Assembly (NCBI GenBank): GCA_016935595.1
Contig: JAFGQQ010000156.1
Span: 1 to 5,555 of the forward strand
DNA length: 5,555 nt
Origin: Bacteroidales bacterium
Lineage (GTDB): Bacteria; Bacteroidota; Bacteroidia; Bacteroidales; UBA10428
Direction: 5' to 3'
The position numbers and the translations under genes are program-made. Each line of letters starts with the position of its first letter. Position 1 is the first letter of the stretch. A model generated the notes under the pieces. The model did not search any database, was not told the origin of the DNA, and saw only the letters and a list, made by a program, of their open reading frames with translations. Below are positions 1 to 5,555 of the stretch, one piece after another.

Positions 1-2195
1 CCCGCTGGTGAAACATAGATAATATATCCCTTTTGAGGAGAACTTGACCTGGAAGTAATTATAGATTGATAAGTACCTGTACTGCCATTCCATTTTGCCC
101 AAAATGAAATAGTAAAGTTATCAGGATTCAGACTTGAATTATGCGGCATTTCTATGTAGTTACTAGTACCGTCGAAAGATATTCCATTTCCTGCATCTAT
201 TGCTTTTTGGTAATAAGCAGAGGCAATCACTTCTATGGTATCTGAACCAGCATTGCTTGTGAATATTATATTACCGTTATAGTTTTTAGAAGTATCGGGT
301 GTAAAACTTAATGTAAAAAATGCGCTGTCATTTTCAGAAATATCAGCCGTGGAAGGAGATATTTCATATTGAAAAAAAGGAAAATTTATTGACGTGATAT
401 TTAGTTCTGTTTCACTTGTATTTTTAATATAAAATGATTGTTGTTTTGTCAATCCTACTAAAGTATCTCCAAAATTAATAATAACGGTAGAAGCAGTAAA
501 TTCGCTATGTACTGCATTAAAACTGGTATCAATACCATAAACTGTATCTAATTCATTTATGGCATAAGCACGTACGTAATATTTTGTATTATATGATAAA
601 CCGGTAATTGGGACAGAATAAGTGCCTGTATCACTGACACCTCCCTGGTTGCTGTAGTTATCATTTAGAGTTGGCGAACCAACAGTGTTCCAGCAAACAC
701 CACACGCATTAAGTAAAGGGATTCCCAGTTTAGTTATTGATATGTTTCCCAAAGCGGTTGAATCTGTTATACCTGTTACTTTTAATGTTGTGATTTCAGG
801 TAAACAAAATGACCCAAAGCTAATAACATTGCTATAACCTGTATCAACAGTATTTATTACATAAGCCCTAACATAATAAATTTTATTTGTATCGAGCCCT
901 GTTAGCCCTGAAGTATTGCTTCCAAATGCACATATTGTTCCTTCATTCGAATAATTATCGCTGAATGCCGGAGTGCCTGTCGTATTCCAGCAAATCCCAT
1001 ATTGAGTGCATGTTTGGTTGCCATCATAAACCGTAAAATTACAGGTAGCTGCAGTTAATTCCAGTCCTGTAATGGAATCTGCAGCTAAAACCGGCGGAGG
1101 GTTATGGGTATAGCCCTGCATAGTCAGAAAAGGATAACCATCATTTTCTTCTTTATTAAATCCCCAGTAACTATTACTGCCATTTTTTGTTTCGTTAATA
1201 AAATCCCAGCCCGTATTAAAAAATGTGGTATAATCGCGCATTTGTATTGACGTTTTACCTGTTGGGAGGGTATTACCTGAATTATTACTACCCACACTTG
1301 TTGTAGTGCCGGAGCTATCAGTATCCCAGAAACAATTCGAACAATCTAGGGAAAAGGCAAATCCTACAAAACCGCCAACTGTACCGGAGCCGGAAACACT
1401 ACCTGTACTGTAACAGTTTGTTAAGTTTGCACCAATATGCGAATAGCCTAAAAATCCTCCAACACCAACGCTTGTAGATGATATATCGCATGAACTATAG
1501 CTATTATTTACAGATGACATACACATCCCAAATAAACCACCGGAATAAGTTCCGGTAGATGATACACTACCTTTACTATAACAGTTCGAATAAGTTGAAT
1601 ATTGATTTGCATACCCTATAAGACCTCCAACATACTGCACACCTGTAACATCAACAATACTGTAACAATTAGTCACTTCTGAATTATAATAACTGTATCC
1701 AATTAATCCGCCAACATTATTGGCCGAACCATTAATTTTTCCGGTAACATAGCAATTTGTAAAGTTTGTAGTACTGTTATATCCTAGTAAACCACCAACA
1801 TAGTTTTGTCCTGTAATATTAACATTCGTAAGTACAAGATTATCAATATAACTGCCAAATATTTTACCTATTAAGCCAACATAATCTGTTGTAGAACGAT
1901 TAATAAATAAACTATCAATTACATATCCATTTCCATTATAATGAAACGAATAAGTCTCATATGGATACCATCCAGCTCCACTGTTCCAGTTTCTTGTATC
2001 GGCCGCATTTATGTCGGCAGTTTGAATAAAATAAGTATTGGTTCGCTGAACAGCCCAGTACAGGTTTTCGAGTGTTGTAACCTGGTATGGATTATTACTT
2101 GAACCATCACCCGTTGAAGGTGTTATTGCTGTTTGTGAATTTATATTTACCCAAAAAACAAGGGATGAAATTAAAATAACAGATAATTTTTTCAT
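1..2195 (-). CDS. Secreted modular surface protein with GLUG repeats, FN3-like repeats, choice-of-anchor-D and LamG-like domains (3' end missing)
   Basis: The frame opens with ATG at 2195 and stays open for 731 codons to the left edge, so the C-terminus is missing. Residues 1-20 form a signal peptide (MKKLSVILISSLVFWVNINS, then QTAIT), so the protein is exported. Residues 22-100 form a cap-like region (GDGSSNNPYQVTTLENLYW, then NGNGYVIDSLFIN). Residues 105-290 hold seven GLUG-type turns, VGGLIGY followed by TNCYS, every 27-29 residues, predicted to build a beta-solenoid. About 368-463 and 466-560 are two related fibronectin-like repeats, each with a CWNT.G.P..DNYSN motif and YYVRAY.IN. About 565-660 resembles the choice-of-anchor-D/HYDIN family (FGDTLVGLTKQQSFYIKNTS). 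From 669, GISFDGTSNYIEMP and FTISFWAKWNG mark the start of a LamG/concanavalin-like fold. Such architectures in Bacteroidota usually end in a type IX secretion sorting domain, which would lie outside the window. A role in adhesion or glycan binding is inferred; no catalytic motif is visible. Confidence 0.88.
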   Translation of the reverse strand, partial: MKKLSVILISSLVFWVNINSQTAITPSTGDGSSNNPYQVTTLENLYWAVQRTNTYFIQTADINAADTRNWNSGAGWYPYETYSFHYNGNGYVIDSLFINRSTTDYVGLIGKIFGSYIDNLVLTNVNITGQNYVGGLLGYNSTTNFTNCYVTGKINGSANNVGGLIGYSYYNSEVTNCYSIVDVTGVQYVGGLIGYANQYSTYSNCYSKGSVSSTGTYSGGLFGMCMSSVNNSYSSCDISSTSVGVGGFLGYSHIGANLTNCYSTGSVSGSGTVGGFVGFAFSLDCSNCFWDTDSSGTTTSVGSNNSGNTLPTGKTSIQMRDYTTFFNTGWDFINETKNGSNSYWGFNKEENDGYPFLTMQGYTHNPPPVLAADSITGLELTAATCNFTVYDGNQTCTQYGICWNTTGTPAFSDNYSNEGTICAFGSNTSGLTGLDTNKIYYVRAYVINTVDTGYSNVISFGSFCLPEITTLKVTGITDSTALGNISITKLGIPLLNACGVCWNTVGSPTLNDNYSNQGGVSDTGTYSVPITGLSYNTKYYVRAYAINELDTVYGIDTSFNAVHSEFTASTVIINFGDTLVGLTKQQSFYIKNTSETELNITSINFPFFQYEISPSTADISENDSAFFTLSFTPDTSKNYNGNIIFTSNAGSDTIEVIASAYYQKAIDAGNGISFDGTSNYIEMPHNSSLNPDNFTISFWAKWNGSTGTYQSIITSRSSSPQKGYIIYVSPA

Positions 2196-2284
2196 TGTAC
2201 TTTGATTTATAAGTAATACTTGATCGATTATAAAATTTTATAAAAACTACATTAGTCCTTAACAAAAAACCTACATAAAACAGA

Positions 2285-2315
2285 CAAACATAAAATCTGT
2301 TATCTATTCATGAAA
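2285..2315 (-). promoter_or_regulatory. Candidate Bacteroidota sigma-A promoter for the surface-protein gene
   Basis: On the minus strand TATGTTTG (2292-2285) is an exact match to the Bacteroidota -7 element TAnnTTTG. The -33 position about 19-20 bp upstream (near 2312-2315) reads TTC or TTT instead of the usual TTG. Transcription would begin near 2278 and leave a leader of about 80 nt before the ATG at 2195. The start codon has no Shine-Dalgarno sequence, only an A-rich upstream stretch, which is normal for the phylum. A good -7 with a poor -33 suggests dependence on an activator, and the direct-repeat array begins just upstream. This rests on motif matching alone. Confidence 0.45.
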
Positions 2316-2397
2316 AAAAAAGGGATAATTGAAAAAAAAATGTGATGAATTAAAACCGGTCAGGGACAAATGAAAAGAAAATGGGACAAATGAAAAG
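2311..2397 (-). repeat. Tandem array of about 20-bp units, candidate LytTR operator
   Basis: GGGACAAATGAAAAG occurs twice exactly (2363-2377 and 2383-2397), 20 bp apart. Two diverged copies lie in the same register: GGGATAATTGAAAAA at 2322-2336 (12 of 15 identical) and GTGATGAATTAAAAC at 2342-2356 (10 of 15). TGAAAAAAAAA at 2311-2321 gives one more partial unit, repeated exactly at 2330-2340. Copies therefore start at 2322, 2342, 2363 and 2383, spaced 20, 21 and 20 bp, or two DNA turns, so all would face the same side of the helix. On the minus strand the unit reads CTTTTCATTTGTCCC and lies directly upstream of the candidate promoter of the surface-protein gene. LytTR proteins are known to bind short direct repeats spaced about 21 bp, and a LytTR gene is adjacent. 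The repeat is seen directly; the operator role is inferred. Confidence 0.6.
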
Positions 2398-2414
2398 GTT
2401 AAAATTTTTATTGT

Positions 2415-2447
2415 TTTTTATTCAATTTATTGAAATTCAAATAAAAA
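2415..2447. other. AT-rich dyad between the LytTR gene and the repeat array
   Basis: TTTTTATT (2415-2422) and AATAAAAA (2440-2447) are 8-bp inverted arms around a 17-bp spacer. Overlapping the left arm and spacer is a shorter dyad, TTCAAT-TT-ATTGAA (2421-2434). It begins 33 bp beyond the LytTR stop codon. It could be a weak transcription end for that gene, but the stem has almost no G or C pairs and no clean T-run follows on the minus strand. It may equally be chance in AT-rich DNA. Confidence 0.22.
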
Positions 2448-2480
2448 GAAAAAACTGTTTAAAGGTGTTTGGGTTTCAGT

Positions 2481-3311
2481 TTACTCTTGTTTTAAAAGAT
2501 GAATAAAAGATTCTTTGTATGATTTTGAAACAGGGATCGGATTATCAAGGCCTTTTAGTTGAATTTTATAACCTGCTGCATTTCCGGTAATTTTTTTTAT
2601 TAATTGGAGGTTGACTAAATAACTTTTATGGCATCTTTTGATATCCACATTTTTTTTTATTAACTGTTCTTCAACAGCACTAAGAGTATTGCGCAGTAAT
2701 TTGTGCTTTTTTTTATTGTTGTCATTATAATTAATAACAATATAATTATCTGCAGAGGAAATATACAATATCGATTCTATTGGAATTTTTACTGATCGGC
2801 GGTTATTGTTATCAAATATTTGTAAAAATTCAATTTGTTTTTCAAACGAACCAATTTCAAATAAACTTATTCTAAGCCTTAGTTTTATAATATAATGAAC
2901 CAATAATATAATTGCAGCAGGCATTATCGTTGTAAATGAAATTACTGATGTAAACCTTAAAAACCTGATAAGTGACAAATACCCGTCAAAATAAACAAAA
3001 GCATTTATTAAAAAACTGCAAATGCAACATAACAAGTCTATCCAAAGAAACCAAAGTATTGAAGTTCCTATTGTAAATTTTTTAAAAATATATTTCTGTA
3101 TGATAAAAAAATGAACAAGAACGATAATAATACATGGAACAATAAATAGTAAAATATTTTTTACTTTCTCATATCCATTAACTGTGTAAAATTTAAGTGG
3201 CCCGTAAAGATAAATGAATGGAATCCAAAACAGAAAACAACCAGCAGTTAAAATCCACAAATTTTTTCTATGCTCAAAGAAATCGAATGGTTTATTCAAA
3301 AAGTTCAACAT
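2481..3311 (-). CDS. Membrane-anchored LytTR-family transcriptional regulator
   Basis: This 276-residue protein combines four predicted membrane helices (about 18-37, 52-72, 84-107 and 119-143) with a cytoplasmic LytTR DNA-binding domain at about 165-275. Typical LytTR signatures are present: IPIESILYISSADNYIVI (177-194), LLRNTLSAVEEQL (205-217), RCHKSYLVNLQLI (226-238) and PVSKSYKE (260-267). LytTR domains bind DNA through beta strands, at direct repeats. There is no receiver domain or phosphoacceptor aspartate, so this is not a classical two-component response regulator; the membrane part may sense a signal or tether the protein. No histidine kinase lies alongside. ATG at 3311 gives a short, plausible N-terminus (MLNFLNKPFD), and no Shine-Dalgarno sequence is seen. 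The gene starts 163 bp after the helicase gene ends, so it probably has its own promoter. A direct-repeat array downstream is a candidate target. The family call is firm; the target and signal are inferred. Confidence 0.92.
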   Translation of the reverse strand: MLNFLNKPFDFFEHRKNLWILTAGCFLFWIPFIYLYGPLKFYTVNGYEKVKNILLFIVPCIIIVLVHFFIIQKYIFKKFTIGTSILWFLWIDLLCCICSFLINAFVYFDGYLSLIRFLRFTSVISFTTIMPAAIILLVHYIIKLRLRISLFEIGSFEKQIEFLQIFDNNNRRSVKIPIESILYISSADNYIVINYNDNNKKKHKLLRNTLSAVEEQLIKKNVDIKRCHKSYLVNLQLIKKITGNAAGYKIQLKGLDNPIPVSKSYKESFIHLLKQE

Positions 3312-3474
3312 TTCTACTTCTTAAAATTTTTATACATTAAATATAAAAAAAAATGCAATTTTAGTTTATTTTTTCCTTATTAAGATTTATTTTTTTTTGA
3401 TAATTAAACTTTACTATAAAAATAGAATTTTTTAGTAATAATTTTTTAGATTTTAATCTGATAGATAATAATTA

Positions 3475-5555
3475 TTAGTCAAATAAACTTAACTGATAAC
3501 CCTGTTTATTGCGTTTATATTGTATGGATTGATCATAGGAAATTATACTTTCATCAATTCTATTTATAAACCCGGAACGATTTAATTGCATTTCTCTTCC
3601 GCTATAAAAACGTTTCTCAGAGTGGCACAAGTATAGGTAGTTTTTAGCTCTTGTCATACCAACATATAACAACCGGCTTTCTTCATCAATATTACTTTTA
3701 TATTCGGGAAATAGAGAGTAAGGGATGATTCCTTCCTCACAACCTGCAATAAAAACGCATTCAAATTCCAATCCCTTAGAGGCATGAATTGTCATAAGCG
3801 AGACTTTTTCGCCTGAATTGAAAAGGTCTGCTTCATTGCTTAATGAGATATTTCGGATAAGCTCACCTGAATTGGCACAATTTTCAGAAAATTTAACTAA
3901 TAATTTATATTGGGTTTCATTAATTTTTGAAAAATCAGGATGGATATTATTTAATATAAATTCAACCTGCCCCCTAATATTTAAAGTTTGAAAAACATCT
4001 GTATGTTTTATTACAAATGTTTTTAAATCAGGGTTAATATATATTGGATTTTTTGACTCAATATATTTAAATACAGAAATAAGGTCCTTAATTTCCGGCC
4101 TTTCAGTTAGTTTTTCATCACCAATTAACTGGTATGGAATGCTATGGTCGTTAAAAGCTTTTTCGAATGGTTGTAATACGCTTTTTGTACGCCCAAGCAC
4201 AGCAAACTGCGATAAACCGGATATATTGAAATCTTCATTTCCATCTGCAATTTGGCTGTCCATTGAAAAATGCCTTAATCCACCTATCATTTTTTCGATT
4301 TTTCGGGCAATACATTCCGCTTCACTTTTTTCAGTGAGATTTTGTTGAATTATAACTTTATCGCCTGTTTTTTGACCGATTAATTGAATAGTTTCATTTT
4401 TAGGCAAAATATTATGGGAAGCTTTTAAAATATTGTTGGTACAACGATAACTGGTATTTAAGGTATAAACATGCGAGTTACTAAAGGTTGTTTTAAAATT
4501 GTTAATGTATTCATTATTCGCACCTCTAAAACCATATATTGCCTGGTTTGGGTCACCAATTGCCATTAAATTATTTTCATTTCCTAATAGTAGTTTTATC
4601 AGTTCAAACTGGGCGTAGTTAATATCCTGGAACTCATCAATAATTATAAACCGGTATTTTTGCCTAACTTTTTCTAAAATATTATTATTCATTTTTAGTA
4701 ACCGGTAGGCTTGATATATCAAGTCATCAAAATCAAAAGCATTTGATTTATAAAGATTTTCATCATAATTGATAAATGCCTGCCGCAAATAATCATCTTC
4801 TATTGAATTGATTAACGAAAGCGACTGCTTTTCTTTTGAAATGCATTCAATTATTTGCTTATAATTATTGGTGTACCCTATTTTTTTCAGGACCTGGATT
4901 TTATCATTTTCATCGATAATAATAAAGTCAGCTTTTCGGTTTAGCAAAGAGCAATATTCCGATATAATTCTTAATCCGAGAGAATGGAATGTTCCGATAG
5001 TAATTTTACCGGCAAGGCTTTTAACCGATGTTTTTAGTATTCTTTCTTTAATTTCTGCAGATGCCTTATTTGTAAAAGTAACCGCAAGAATGTTATCAGG
5101 TGGAATATTGAAATTTTCAACCAGGTGACAAATGCGGTATGTTAAAACCCTTGTTTTACCGGTTCCTGGACCGGCAATGACTAAAGCAGGGTTTTTATAA
5201 TGTTTCACTGCCTTTATTTGTTCATTATTTAAGCCATATATTGCAGGTTCTTCCTTAACCTTTAATGGTTCAGAAACAGGTAAATCCTGAAAATCAATGC
5301 CTTTTGAAATTTCCTGGTATTCTTTTAAGTTAAAGTTCAATAGTTTTCTTGGCTCCGGAGTTTCGGTTTTTTCTATTATCTCATATGAAAACAAGGTTGA
5401 TTGGGCAGCATTTATTTTCAGCTCATTTTCATTAAATACTTTAATTATACCGTATTCTCCATCGTATCCTTCTTTTATAAAAACCTGCCTGTTTCTCATA
5501 CGCTTAATTGCCTCACCAAGTAATTGACCACCTTTTTCAGCAATATCTTCAACCG
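3475..5555 (-). CDS. UvrD/PcrA-like SF1A helicase, probably fused to an N-terminal endonuclease Q domain (5' end missing)
   Basis: Residues are numbered from the ATG at 5499, but the frame continues upstream without a stop to the window edge (18 more codons, ending IAEKGGQLLGEAIKR), so that ATG is probably internal. Residues 1-25 (FIKEGYDGEYGIIKVF) look like the C-terminal end of endonuclease Q, a PHP-fold enzyme that nicks 5' of uracil, hypoxanthine, xanthine and abasic sites. After a linker (about 40-87) come the SF1A motifs in order: Q motif LNNEQIKAV (90-98), Walker A AGPGTGKT (109-116), Ia TFTNKASAEI (141-150), GTFHSLGLRI (169-178), DEFQD (288-292), GDPNQAIYGFRGA (315-327), TSYRC (349-353), MTIHASKGLEFE (569-580) and YVGMTRAK (612-619). 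All key catalytic residues are present, so an active 3'-5' ATP-dependent DNA helicase is expected. The region at about 461-565 is shorter than the 2B subdomain of PcrA. The protein ends QLSLFD, a sliding-clamp-binding motif. The helicase call is very sure; the EndoQ fusion is likely but its catalytic part is not visible. Confidence 0.93.
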   Translation of the reverse strand, partial: VEDIAEKGGQLLGEAIKRMRNRQVFIKEGYDGEYGIIKVFNENELKINAAQSTLFSYEIIEKTETPEPRKLLNFNLKEYQEISKGIDFQDLPVSEPLKVKEEPAIYGLNNEQIKAVKHYKNPALVIAGPGTGKTRVLTYRICHLVENFNIPPDNILAVTFTNKASAEIKERILKTSVKSLAGKITIGTFHSLGLRIISEYCSLLNRKADFIIIDENDKIQVLKKIGYTNNYKQIIECISKEKQSLSLINSIEDDYLRQAFINYDENLYKSNAFDFDDLIYQAYRLLKMNNNILEKVRQKYRFIIIDEFQDINYAQFELIKLLLGNENNLMAIGDPNQAIYGFRGANNEYINNFKTTFSNSHVYTLNTSYRCTNNILKASHNILPKNETIQLIGQKTGDKVIIQQNLTEKSEAECIARKIEKMIGGLRHFSMDSQIADGNEDFNISGLSQFAVLGRTKSVLQPFEKAFNDHSIPYQLIGDEKLTERPEIKDLISVFKYIESKNPIYINPDLKTFVIKHTDVFQTLNIRGQVEFILNNIHPDFSKINETQYKLLVKFSENCANSGELIRNISLSNEADLFNSGEKVSLMTIHASKGLEFECVFIAGCEEGIIPYSLFPEYKSNIDEESRLLYVGMTRAKNYLYLCHSEKRFYSGREMQLNRSGFINRIDESIISYDQSIQYKRNKQGYQLSLFD

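Noticed and set aside
2311..2397. CRISPR array
   Set aside because: The unit is about 20 bp with almost no spacer and the copies diverge; there are no 28-36 bp repeats with unique spacers and no cas genes.
2415..2447. Intrinsic terminator for the LytTR gene
   Set aside because: The stem is nearly all A-T and no T-run follows on the minus strand, so I kept it only as a low-confidence dyad.
3312..3474. Promoter or terminator in the spacer between the helicase and LytTR genes
   Set aside because: TATATTTA at 3345-3338 misses the final G of TAnnTTTG and has no -33 TTG at the right distance; AGATT-TT-AATCT near 3448-3459 has too small a loop and no T-run.
3466..3477. Perfect palindrome TAATAATTATTA overlapping the helicase stop codon
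   Set aside because: It is made only of A and T in an AT-rich region and is likely chance.
4139..4348. Plus-strand open frame of 69 codons
   Set aside because: It lies wholly antisense to the helicase coding region, whose motifs are intact, and its translation shows no recognisable domain.
4868..5128. Plus-strand open frame of 86 codons
   Set aside because: It is antisense to helicase motifs Ia and following, with no domain and no start context of its own.
5497..5499. ATG at 5499 as the true start of the helicase gene
   Set aside because: The frame is open upstream and the residues on both sides read as one continuous EndoQ-like C-terminus.
5297..5527. Plus-strand open frame of 76 codons
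   Set aside because: It is antisense to the EndoQ-helicase junction; the minus-strand frame has recognisable protein sequence throughout.

Overview
The window most likely comes from a member of the Bacteroidota. DNA is AT-rich (roughly two thirds A+T by eye). Starts lack Shine-Dalgarno sequences, and one upstream region carries a TAnnTTTG element typical of this phylum. Gene content also fits: a modular secreted protein of the kind these bacteria export, and an orphan membrane-anchored LytTR regulator. The genus cannot be told from this sequence.

All three genes lie on the minus strand. From right to left: (1) 5555-3475 is the C-terminal part of a UvrD/PcrA-like superfamily 1 helicase. Its reading frame stays open past the right edge, and the residues before the helicase core look like the end of endonuclease Q, so the full gene is probably an EndoQ-helicase fusion for repair of deaminated DNA. 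It ends in a near-perfect sliding-clamp-binding peptide, QLSLF. (2) 3312-3474 is an AT-rich spacer of 163 bp with nothing I can call. (3) 3311-2481 encodes a protein with four membrane helices and a C-terminal LytTR DNA-binding domain. (4) 2480-2196 is a 285-bp intergenic region. It holds an AT-rich dyad, a tandem array of about 20-bp units, and a candidate Bacteroidota promoter pointing left. (5) 2195-1 is the first 731 codons of a secreted protein: signal peptide, GLUG-type beta-solenoid repeats, two fibronectin-like repeats, a choice-of-anchor-D/HYDIN-like domain and the start of a LamG/concanavalin-like domain. It runs off the left edge.

The most interesting reading is regulatory. The direct-repeat array sits between the LytTR gene and the surface-protein gene, immediately upstream of a promoter whose -33 box is poor. 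Its period is about two helical turns, the geometry LytTR proteins usually recognise. I infer, without proof, a compact module in which the membrane-bound LytTR protein activates the neighbouring surface protein. The helicase gene appears to be an unrelated repair gene that happens to lie upstream.
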